This document shows, in pieces, positions 1 to 9,469 of a DNA stretch of 64,000 nt. The notes under the pieces were generated by a model. That model did no database searches. It was not told where the DNA came from and was given only the letters and a program-made list of their open reading frames with translations. This DNA comes from Ligula intestinalis. Its lineage: Eukaryota > Platyhelminthes > Cestoda > Diphyllobothriidea > Diphyllobothriidae. The stretch spans positions 4,534,881 to 4,598,880 of the forward strand of contig JAYGXS010000004.1 of NCBI GenBank assembly GCA_036362985.1. The letters are read 5' to 3'. A program made the translations under genes and the position numbers. Numbering within the stretch: the first letter of the stretch is position 1; every line of letters begins with the position of its first letter.

Positions 1-2450
1 TATATTTAAGGGGCCCTGAAAAGCACTTTTGCCATTAGTTCCTTGCTTAGAAAATCGTTGCCTAATTTGTGTTTTTTCTGACCGGTGGAAAACTGTGTGA
101 CCAGCTTGCTTAATCACCTGTGATTTCCTATTCTTAAAATTTGCTTCCAGGCTGGGTAACCGAACTAGCGCACCAATATTTGGGACCCAAAGACACACAT
201 CTGTTGCATACATCATGCATATGGTACACAGATGATGTCCCACAAGCAGGTAAACAGCATGTATGTGCACACGGCTTTCCAGACAGCGGTTTCAGGTGAG
301 TAACAATAAACTACGCAGACAACCAGAGCAAAATTGAGAGTTTGGAAGTTATCGCATCAATTTACACAGCGGATTATTGTTTTAAGTTCAGAAACGTTGA
401 GTTCAAATGCTGCTGACTGAATAAGACCCAGCAGCTCGAAAAGGCCAGATGATTGGGATATATGTTCTTTGTTGTGCTGCTGATTGCTTAGCATCTGCTC
501 TACATCGGTCCGGAAAGAAAAAAAGGCTGAATAAATAAAATCTAGTGATGGGAAACAGGTGTGAAAACAAAAACAATTTCGAAAGTATATCCCCATTCGT
601 GTCTCCGTTCAGCTAGCATCTTTACTATTTATCTAACATTGAAGTGTAAGGTCAGTCAAATGTTTGTGGATAAGCGAAGTATGCAAGTCCATGGACCGAA
701 GCAGTCGCTCAATACTGTACGGTAGAGCCTAGGATAAGACCTTTTAAGATGTGACGTCTTGTAGAAATAAATAATGGGGAAAAAACACTCTGCCATACAT
801 CTGCAGGGCAGCTGTCGGAACTACGTACCACAAAGCCCTTACCGGGCTGAATATTTTTTGTTGAGTGTGCAGTAATTCGAGAAACTGAAGAAAACTCGCG
901 GAAATTCCCTCAACTCTGTTTCCTTGGATTCAAGTAATCTTTTTCTTTACTTGCTCAAATTAAGGGAAGATGTAATTTGAGCTCAGATCGAAATTTGTGA
1001 TAGTCGGGAGGTAAGAGTTGAAACAGTTGTCGGTTTTAACAAATAATGAATCGTTTTGAAAGTTTAAATTATGGTTTGAGTTCTTTCCTTTTCCTTATAC
1101 ATAGTAATGGTACTTATTCTGTGCCAGCGTGAGGGAAAACTGTTATTAGGCAACCGAATTTCATACGGTGTGTTCTTCAAATTTCTTCCTCTTATAAAAA
1201 ATACTGTAGCAACTTAACCCGCTGTATTTATTTTGTTTATTTGTGCCAAAAGGTGACGCCACCTATTCTGTAGTCTACTGCACCCTTGAAGAAAATGATA
1301 TTCTTACGTAATCAGTGACCTCATTGATAGTAAACTTTGTGTTTTTAGTTAAGTTGAACATTCGCTTTTCGTGGATGTTTTTCTTAATATTTATTTCATA
1401 TTAATGCAGATGCTTTACTGTTGCTTCCTAAGTCTCTTTCATCTCGAATTCATCGAACGAATTGGAATCCGCAACATAGACAAAATAGAACTATCTAGCG
1501 AGGATGGATGATGAGCACCTACCCAAGTGATTTATCTACGGCACCGTCGCCACGGGTGCTCATAGGAGAGGAGGTTATTTTGAATACATGAGGACCCTTT
1601 GAAAACGTCTTTCCGGTATCTGACAATCGACCCCGGGGCATGGGTGATCGACATATCTGAAAAGGCGCAGTGAAGATGCGGACAGCAATCTACGAATCCA
1701 CCTTGACTAACACTGGCCAAGCCAAATGGAAGATTTCCGAACTTCAAGCCCGGTCGAAATTTCCCACCAGCGTCTATCCCATACCATCACATCGGGCATA
1801 GAGAAGGTGCTTTAGGGGACCGAAAGCCAGGCTCACAGGCCCTTTCTTAATGTGGCCTCTCTGGCATTCTTGTGATAGGCGGCAAAATATGCTGTTCTCC
1901 TTTTCTTTTCTTCACGGCACCCTCAACCCCAAAGTGATGCATCGTCAAAGGCGACTGTTTGCCTACTCGCTGACCTTAAAACACTCGACCAATATTCGCT
2001 CGCACACATGCATGCGCACACAGGCAGGCACGTGTCTAAGCCAGTCGCGGCCACTTAAGGGCCGCTCTAACACGTCAGCCGTTTTGCCAGCGCAGCAGCG
2101 GAACTCTATATGCCACACTCCCTTCGTGAATTTGCAACGCACCAGTAGGAAAGTACTTGAATCCGCCTCGCAGTCATGTAGAAGCAGCTGCCATCATCAC
2201 TCTCTCACAATACACTCACCCATTGGGCACGACTGGACGCATTCAACAGCAGCACTAACTTCGCTTGCGGCCATTGTTGCTTGAAACAGCAACTCCAGGT
2301 TCTCTGCACAATAACTCCATCCTTCTGGTGACTCACGCCTTTTGCCTGCCACCTGGCATTCTGCCTGATGATTGTAGTGCTCTAAGCCCAACCGCTACAC
2401 TCTCACGCATGTAAGATCAGGGCATCGAATCGATTTGCGTGAAGATCTGG
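1..2450. other. Non-coding stretch, no recognised gene
   Basis: Only short open frames in conflicting phases occur here, the longest about 144 codons at 1,850-2,284. None shows a domain or repeat resemblance I recognise. The sequence is AT-rich to about 1,500, then becomes more GC-balanced. I see no tRNA, transposon terminus or clear exon. Confidence 0.5.
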
Positions 2451-2642
2451 TACAGTAGTCGCTGGCTATTAAGCCCTCTTTTAATAGGCCCAGCCGCTTA
2501 TCAAATCCAATTTGGTCTGGGCCCAAAGTTGGCTTAATAACCGGCGACTACTGTACTGAGCCTACGGTTAATAGGCCCAGCCGCCTATTAAGCCCAATGG
2601 GGTCTGGGCCCGAGGTGGGCTTAATAGCCGGCGACTACTGTA
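2451..2642. mobile_element. MITE with pogo/Tigger-like inverted ends
   Basis: The left end TACAGTAGTCGC at 2,451 is mirrored by GCGACTACTGTA ending at 2,642. The match extends about 25 bp inward (TGGCTATTAAGCCC against GGGCTTAATAGCCG). The same right end also occurs at 2,531-2,555, so a basic unit of about 105 bp (2,451-2,555) is followed by a second partial unit. The internal block starting TAATAGGCCC repeats at 2,482 and 2,569, a period of 87 bp. The CAGTAGTC-type end with flanking TA resembles Tc1/mariner-pogo family elements, which duplicate TA on insertion. There is no transposase, so it is non-autonomous. The superfamily call rests on the end sequence only. Confidence 0.75.
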
Positions 2643-3440
2643 TATTGTGCGGGGACCAGTTCGTGTACGTCAGGCATAGCCGGACTCGTGAGCTCTGTCA
2701 GGCACTGCGTTAAATTCTGTCTTTGGTAGGCCTAATTACCGTAGGTCTTGCGCCTGTCTACTGTCACAATAAATGAAACTGCGTGCAATTCACTACTCAG
2801 AGGGCTGAGATGCATCGAAATGCAATGCACACATCAAACTTAACAGGTCAGAATGTTCTTTATGAAACTCTGTGAGTTTGTTTTGAAACAGTCAGAGTCA
2901 AAAAAAGTGCTCGTCAAAAGCCTTATGCTTCGTCGGGCCTATCGCCAGCGAGCTGCCGCCACCACTACCGCAACGGGTCCTGTTGCCTCGTTATCGCCCC
3001 TCCCCTCAAAACGAGGTCACTACTGGACACTGTGTAAACACAGGCGACAGTGTTGGCGCACTATCCCCTCGTAGGTGGAAATGAGAACGAAGGCCTGCCG
3101 TTCCGACACCCGCCACGTGTGATGCCCGCCCTCGTGGGCTCGCCCACTCCAACCTATTTTGTTGCCACCTGTACGGGCCTGGTGCCCCTGGCCACTGTTG
3201 CTGTTCCCCTCCACCCGTCATGGCTTCGGGGCGTTCGGTCGGCGCACAGCACACACACACGCACGTGGCGTGACTTGTGACTCACATGTCGCGGAGGCCG
3301 ATTGCGTCCCAGTCCGGGCCAGATTGCCACCGGGGGTCAAAGGCACCTGCAAGACCCGCGCCCCCGCACTCCCACCGGTTCCACTCCGGTCAAAATGCGG
3401 ACATGCATGGAGCAGTGGCATAGTTCCTGCCAGACAATTA
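2643..3440. other. GC-rich non-coding stretch
   Basis: From about 2,900 the sequence is GC-rich and open in several overlapping frames on both strands at once. That pattern is expected of GC-rich non-coding DNA rather than of a gene. No domain or repeat family is recognised. Confidence 0.4.
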
Positions 3441-3824
3441 TTTCAAAAAGTAAATTAGCGAACATACGTTAGCTTTCGATAGATTCTCTTCAGATATGTG
3501 CAGTTAACTAGGTTAATAAACAATGCGGGTGGGTAGAAAAAAGTACTGCCGTTGTCAGAGTCGACGAGGGGCGGGGCTGGGGAGGGGGAGGGGAACAAAA
3601 TAATAATAATAATAATAATGATAATTTGTATATTTAAAGGGGTCGACAATCTGATCAGTGTAAGGGGACAATAGCAGTCGAAGTAAGGTGATAAGCTGCG
3701 GGTGGTTGAATTGATGACTTTTCGCCATGGTAGCTGCAGTACCGTTACGACTTTCATTTGGGCGCGCAGGTCCGGTTTACGTAGCCTGATGGCGGCCGCT
3801 TTTGTCGTAGCCAGAAGCATCGAC
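3441..3824 (-). mobile_element. PLE 3' fragment (lineage B-like), minus strand
   Basis: Reading the minus strand from about 3,824, the frame encodes LLATTKAAAIRLRKP, matching the LATAEAVAIRL tail of the lineage B PLEs at 20.4, 27.2 and 47.1 kb. A 3' untranslated part follows, with a purine-rich tract and an (AAT)n microsatellite near 3,598-3,620. The element then ends in a hammerhead-like motif, CTGAAGAG...CGAAAG on the minus strand at 3,473-3,493, and a terminus near 3,441. That terminus is similar to the ones at 32.7 kb and 37.5-37.8 kb. Only the tail of the protein is left, so the copy is 5'-truncated, at a head-to-head junction with a plus-strand fragment. Confidence 0.65.
3598..3620. repeat. 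AAT microsatellite
   Basis: A run of AAT units, slightly interrupted, inside the 3' untranslated part of the minus-strand PLE fragment. Confidence 0.85.
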
Positions 3825-4095
3825 AGCTCCATCCTTGCCCACATGCTTGACTCCGGACATCTTGTGGACCACAGCGAAGCCTTTAAGGTAATTTATAAGG
3901 TACCGCCAAGCTACCCAAAATCCCTGGGTTAGCGTTTGCTAGCAACAGCCGAAGCAACGGCGATCCGGTTGAGGAAGCCTCCTGTTAGCCCCCAGCTTGG
4001 CATGGCCAACGGTTACATAACTGTCTGCATCTTTCCACGCTTCATTCCTATTCCTACGCCCCCACCCTGTCCGGAGTCAACAAACCCTCATCGCC
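3820..4095 (+). mobile_element. PLE endonuclease C-terminal fragment (lineage B), plus strand
   Basis: The plus strand encodes SSILAHMLDSGHLVDHSEAF, then KVIYKVP, a stop, and RLLATAEATAIRLRKP. This is the end of the GIY-YIG endonuclease region of lineage B: the pattern AH.....GH.VD..EAF.VIY.VP also occurs in the 20.5 and 27.3 kb copies. The in-frame stop and missing upstream RT make it a dead fragment. It abuts the opposite-strand fragment at about 3,822, giving a head-to-head pair. Such inverted partial copies are a known habit of Penelope elements. Confidence 0.7.
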
Positions 4096-4099
4096 AATA

Positions 4100-4535
4100 G
4101 AGGTGGATATGGGAGTTCCAGTACGCGTTCCCATATTGTGTACTGAGACATTGCCTGAACAAGAAAATCAGTCACGTGGGAAGGGCCGGGCCTAGCAGCA
4201 ACAACTCGGATGATTATGAGCATAATTGTCGCGAAATTACGAAGCCCGCATCCAACACGGACGAGGAAGTCACGCAATTAATGACTCGAACGCGAAGCAT
4301 CAAGCCAGTACCGCACCAATTAAGGCCCAAGTGGCGGCTACAGAAATGAGTAATTATCGTACGCACGCAGATGACTACTATGAACTATAAAAACCGTGCA
4401 ACCTGTGCATGTTTCAACCCTATCTGCGCATGACTATGACTATGATACCATTACCTATGATTGAGGATACCCGACGGAATCCAGAACTTCAGGACGATAA
4501 AACTCTTGTTCCAGTGGTCGCATGTCCTTTTTCTA
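4100..4535 (+). mobile_element. PLE 3' fragment (lineage C), plus strand
   Basis: This stretch aligns over about 400 bp with the reverse complement of 8,636-9,020. It encodes AFPYCVLRHCLNKKISHVGR in register with AFPYGVLRNFLSKRISHVGR of the other copy. It then runs through the same untranslated tract (CGTGCAA.CTGTGCATG near 4,395) into a decayed 3' terminus, CCAGAACTTCAGGACGATAA then AACTCTTGTTCCAGTG, at about 4,480-4,516. The endonuclease core and RT are absent. The hammerhead-like CGAAAC of the sister copy has become CAGAAC, so the end motif is damaged. Confidence 0.75.
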
Positions 4536-5129
4536 AAACCTCATCTCCTCGCAACCAGCCGAGTACTATCAACCTCACCCCCTCCCCTTAAACCATACCG
4601 AATTTGCCTGTAAGGATGACCATAATTGCCAACATGTTACGTTTTACCCCCTCTGAGGAGAATTTATCGAAAGCATATACGGCAGAATTTATTGGCGTCA
4701 ATAAATTTCGTGACAGCTTTTCAGCTGCGTCTTGTCACTGCATAAGTATGATAACGAAGAGGACATGCAACCGTTTAAAATTTCGCAGAATGGATGACAC
4801 AACAGCAAGGATCATAGTTCGGTTTAAATAATGATCAGGCAAAAAACACTGCACTGGTCAACGTATGGGAAGGAGGGAGGTGGGGGATTAAGAGAAAGTA
4901 AACGAAAATATCTTGGGGGTCAAAACTCAGTAAATTTGAAATTGAAGGCTGACCACGTGGTACAGCTGCTTGCATAGGTCAGGTTTCTCTTGTCGTATGT
5001 ATGCAGCTTCCAAGCAACGCAAGATTCGAATTGTTTGGGCCTGAAAGAGTACTCGAAATGCTGTTTTGATGTCAACAGAATGTACGTATGTTCGCCAGAT
5101 ATTCTTCTGAATTCTCTGATTGGAATTTT

Positions 5130-6480
5130 TGCAACCTTCAGTAAGTGTCAAAACGGACTCAAGGAAACCACGACTGGTACTGCCACTACTGCTACTGCAA
5201 TTTATAATACTACTAACTAGGAGTGTAGCTGAGTGATTTTCATACAGACACTATTGCTGACTTTAGTGTTTGTCAGACGTGTTTCTGATTAACGTCAACG
5301 CTGGGGCTCATACCACCTCAATCTCAACAAGGAGGATAAATTTGGGTTTATACTATTTCGGAGCACATCAGGGCTTGCCTTGGTTTCCACCGTCTTAGCT
5401 TCGTCACATTTAACTACGTTTTGGCTTCGATACTGCCGCTAGAGGTAATAGCCACTGCTAAGAGTGTCAATTCTAGTAATCAGACTTACTACGACAAGTG
5501 GATATTGTATTCTAGTTATTTGTTCCTGTACTTGCAGAAATAGCTGAAAGGTCTCCTAAACTTGCAGCAAGCATAACGGATAGAAATATGAGCTAACGCG
5601 CGTCCAAAACTTAATCTGGGCTAATTTGTGAGATATCCGGTGGAGCGTTCACCTCCGCTAAGTAAGCAAGGCTTTCAAAAATAACTTACAGGTTGTGGTT
5701 ACTGCAATTGATTTAAGAAACTGGCCAAACTTTCACCTTTCAATGAGCGAACAAGGTGCCTCAAAAGCGGAATGACTGACGACATGGTATTCATAACCAC
5801 CAGGTGCAAGAAGCACCTAGAGCTTCCTCTGGCCTATGAAGACCAGGAAAATGAAAGTCACCATTTCCAATCGCTTCATCTGTTCGTCCATCAATTGAGA
5901 TTCCATGGGATGTTTAAATAAAACCTTTATAATAAGATTTAAATCAAGAGCATTTACCGAAAACAGTTTTTGGATAATATTTCTTATTAAGATGGCCATG
6001 TGGACCATATTTAGAAATGCCTCAAAACAGCAAAATACACTGTCGATCAAAAAGAACGTTCACAATATAAATCTGATATTGTTATTTCTACGATTAATAA
6101 AAAACTTTTTATGATAGGTTGCCCCTTAAAAAAGCGCTTTAATTAGATATTTAGCTGATGAATTGCTGTGTATATTAAATTCGTCCAAGGTAATGTCAAA
6201 AGGAAAATGGAGATTTCTAAAATCAACCTGAATATAAATGATTCATTTTTTAGTGGGAATTAAAGAAATCACTGTTCTCCTTAGATTTGATTATTTTTTT
6301 GCCACAATGGATTACTTCTGTTCTCTGTTCTAAGTTTACGAATGCAAAAAGTGTGGCAATATCTAAAATAATATATTTCCCTTATTATTATTCTGTTCTC
6401 TGTTTCGTTTCTAAATAATGCATCAATGGAAAATATAGTGTACAAATATTTTCATGATTAACATTTACTAAAGCCTATTT
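5130..6480 (+). repeat. First copy of an old multi-kb direct duplication, with decayed PLE part
   Basis: 5,130-5,850 aligns with 9,470-10,180 on the same strand; the blocks CTAGGAGTGTAG, GATACTGCCGCTAGA and GAGCGTTCACCTCCG recur in order. 5,900-6,450 aligns with about 11,480-12,000 (for example AGTTTTTGGATA and AAACAGCAAA in order). The part at 5,640-5,830 is a heavily decayed lineage A PLE endonuclease end: AAAGCGGAATGACTGACG corresponds to KAERLTL of the good copy at 29.1 kb. Many stops and indels show great age. No intact gene is present. Confidence 0.6.
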
Positions 6481-6509
6481 AACATTACGTTCACGGTAAC
6501 ATACAGCAT

Positions 6510-6705
6510 GGTGAATGCTGCAAAAATCATTCCACAATTTTAAAAGGAACGGTAATCACTCGCAAGCTAACATTGAAAAGGGTTGCAATACTTATCATAA
6601 TGTAGCCCAAGTTCAATTATTTTCAGTCACGCCAGGATGTCGACTCTATTATGAGCTCCTTGTTGATCGCTTCAGAATAGGTGGTTCTGTAACAAATGTC
6701 TACTT
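6510..6705 (+). repeat. Left arm of an inverted repeat
   Basis: The arm resembles the reverse complement of 7,085-7,290, sharing GGTAATCACTCGCAA, then AGAAGGGT/AAAAGGGT and a CC(A)GGATG.CGACTCT block. In the same frame both arms can be read as NHSQ.N.EKG.NT and VTPGCRL, so the resemblance survives at peptide level. The spacer is about 380 bp. I do not recognise a protein family. Confidence 0.65.
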
Positions 6706-7081
6706 AAGAAGTGTGCATTTTTATCATTAATTTTGACTGCCATTAGAAACTTAAACATATTTTATGGAAAGCATGCACGAAAAAATCATCTTTTGTATTT
6801 TTTGATAGCAAATAACGCCTTCTTTGCCTTTTATTCTTAAAAGGAGGGTTTTCTTCTGATTAAAAAATTCTAATTGTGAATTTTTAGGACTGTGCTGCGT
6901 TCATTCGTAATGTATCGTATCCGTCAACTTATTAATGCTGCCCCTGATATATATGGCATGATCCATTTCTATTGCGAAGTGCTATAAGAGCTATGCAACG
7001 GCTTCCTCAGACCAAAGCAAGAATGTCCTTTTCCTTAAACAGGATCAATACGTCAGAATCAATGGTAAAATGCATACTAGA

Positions 7082-7290
7082 TCAGTACCAATTTTTTACA
7101 GCGTCAACCTTTTTGCAGGGGTCGGGAAGATAGTTATCACAGAGTCGGCATCCTGGTGTGACTACAAATAATTGAAATCGGACTGCATGATAAACAGTGT
7201 TGCGACCCTTCTCAGTGTTGGTTTGCGAGTGATTACCGGTCTTTTTAGATTGCAGAATGTTTCTTGCAGCACTCGCTATACTGTACATGG
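7082..7290 (-). repeat. Right arm of an inverted repeat
   Basis: This is the minus-strand partner of 6,510-6,705; see that entry for the shared blocks. A further short copy of its outer end (a GCGAGTGCTGCA-type block, minus strand) lies at about 7,680-7,715. It may be a foldback element or the result of an inverted duplication. Confidence 0.65.
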
Positions 7291-7389
7291 AAACTTTGCT
7301 TATGTGCCATGGGGGCAATGCGGTAACACAGAATGCGACTAAATCTTTTCTTGCTGCTGCAAAAAAACTTCACAGTCTAGCTAAGCATA

Positions 7390-8525
7390 ATTTTTGAAAC
7401 ATAAATCGATCCTTGTTTCTGAAAATAATTGCGCTTCCTTTAACTTGGCCTTACTTGCATCTAAACAATTTCGGAAAATATTTTTTGGTTCTGGAACTTT
7501 TTTCTACATATTTTGGAATTGTTCTAAATTTCGCCAAAATTCATGCAGATTGCCCTGAATAACCTTACCTGAAAGGGCGTCTTCCTAACTTGAAGGCTTT
7601 CGCAGGATTAAATCTACTCAGACGATCAAAATAACGTGACCAAGTATATGCTTAACTACCAAGTTAATTTTCATCATGACTCTTGCATGCAGCACTCGCA
7701 ATACTGTATATTCCTAAAATCGTATCAACTGCTGGCATGCCTCCTATTTTTGCGACAAGCATAACAGGTGGGAATATGAGCTTACGCGCGTCCTAAATTT
7801 CATCAGGGATAATTCGTAAGACGCCCGGGGAGCGTTCACCTCCGGTAGGTAAGTGAGAATGTCAACAGGAACCTGCGGGTTTTGGTTCATGGAACGGATT
7901 GACGAGACTGGCCATACGTTTGACTTCCTATGAACGACCAAGGTGCCTCAAAAGCGGAATGACTGACGCTGAAGACATGGTATTCAGATACCAACTGGGT
8001 CAACAGGCTTCTAGTTCTCCTGTGGCCTATAAAAGCCAGAACAGTGATATGATATTTCTCCAGGGGCATGAAAATTGCAGTCTTTGTTGTTGATTGTGTT
8101 TCCCCCAGTGTTGTGCGGTTTATTCGCCGAATTTTATTTCTTGTGAATCCGTGACAATTTTTCTGAAAATGTTGGAATTATATTTTCAAAATAAAGCGCA
8201 GCTTTCTCTCTATGTCTTAAGCTACGCAAACACCCATACGAGGGCTGGGGCAGCGAACCAAAAAAAACTCGACCAATCCAATGCCGACAGTTTCGATCAG
8301 TCATTCAAGTCTCTGCTTGCTGTTGACAGTAGGCACTTGAAGACGGAGAACCGGTTAAGCTCCCCGACAACTCAGCAGGCATTAAAACCTGTCCCGGTAA
8401 GCTTTTACTTGACAGCGCTTAGTCGACGCCACGTCTCTTGCCCTGTAAGCTGTCCCCATGATAATACTCAAAAGCAGCTGAATACTAGTCAATGTAAGGA
8501 AGGAGAATGGCCTTCGTCAAAAAGA
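7390..8525 (+). repeat. Second copy of the duplicated segment with decayed PLE endonuclease end
   Basis: 7,430-7,700 aligns with about 12,215-12,570 (CCTTTAACTTGG, GGCTTTCGCAG and ATATGCTTAA in order). 7,745-8,525 aligns with 9,885-10,650 almost end to end. Inside, 7,900-8,040 is a lineage A PLE remnant: DETGHTFDF, then KAE-stop-LTLKTWYSDT.WVNRLL, matching ETGYNFD...KAERLTLEAWYSD.NSVNRHL of the copy at 29.0 kb. A vestigial 3' end with CTGAAAATG...TTTCAAAATAAA follows near 8,165-8,200. The similarity to 10.3-10.65 kb continues about 300 bp past that end, so the repeated unit is larger than the PLE. Confidence 0.65.
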
Positions 8526-8635
8526 TGATAGTTCTAACATCGATTTCGATTATGTCCAACATATGTCCAAGAGCAGGAATTGTCAATATTAGCGAATATT
8601 CGAGTCCCAGGAAGCAGCTCAAAAGACAAAGAGGT

Positions 8636-9245
8636 GATCACTGGAACAAGAGTTTTATTTGCCTGACGTTTCGGACTCCATCGGAAATCCTTAGTCAAAG
8701 GTTATCGTAACAAGGTCTGAGACATGCGCAGATAAGGAGTGATACATGCACAGATTGCACGGTATTTATAGTTCACAGTGGTCACCCGCATGCGTACTAT
8801 AATTGCCAGTTCTTGTAGCCACCGCTTGAGGTCTTAATTGGTGCAGTGATTGCTCATTAATTGCCACAGCGTTCTTGTCCGCGTCGGATGCGGGTTTGGT
8901 AATTGTGCAATAATTATGCCCGCTGTCGTCGGAGTTGTTGTTGCACCCAGTCCTTCCCACGTGACTAATCCTCTTGCTCAGGAAATTTCTCAGTACACCG
9001 TATGGGAACGCCAAATCGTTGCGTTTGTTGATGGACTGGGGGCCTGAGAACTATGACTTGAACAGCTCGCGGATCACACGGCTGTCCCCTCTTGCGAGGA
9101 TTTCGGCCTCGTCAAACTTAAAAATATGGCCATGTCCAGTTGAGTGAGCTGCAGCCTGAGAGTTGGCTGCTTTCTTCCTCACCGCGGCTGCATGCTCGGC
9201 CATTCGCGTCCGGAGTAATCTCCCGTGATCGCCTCTTCGTCTTCT
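8636..9245 (-). mobile_element. PLE endonuclease end and 3' terminus (lineage C)
   Basis: Minus-strand translation from about 9,245 gives GRLLRTRMAEHAAAVRKKAA, then AAHSTGHGHIFKF and AEILARGDSRVIRELFKS, a stop, then SGPQSINKRNDLAFPYGVLR. This is the second half of a GIY-YIG endonuclease as found in PLEs (R...H repeat, AH...GH.F.F, RE.-E-type helix). An additional C-terminal tail runs to a stop at 8,766. The 3' end at 8,636-8,700 contains TCCGAAACGTCAGGCAAATA, a PLE terminal motif. The YIG part and all of the RT are missing, so it is a 5'-truncated dead copy. A decayed sister lies at 4,100-4,535. Confidence 0.85.
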
Positions 9246-9469
9246 GAACAGGAATTAAGACTAGAAACAGAGACGGAATTTTAGTGAACTAGATGCGCAA
9301 CTGTGTACCTAACTCTAAACCCTTACCTGTTTGATCCAATGACAAGGCAAAGTCAAGATGACCGAACGGGCTCGGCCATAGGCCACTTTCATAAATTCAG
9401 TTAAGAACACCACCTAATTTACTGATAAGTGATAGAAGCCTTTGCGCAGGTACTACGGCACTATCTACC

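Noticed and set aside
1850..2284. 144-codon plus-strand frame
   Set aside because: The opposite strand is open at the same place, composition is unremarkable, and there is no recognisable motif.
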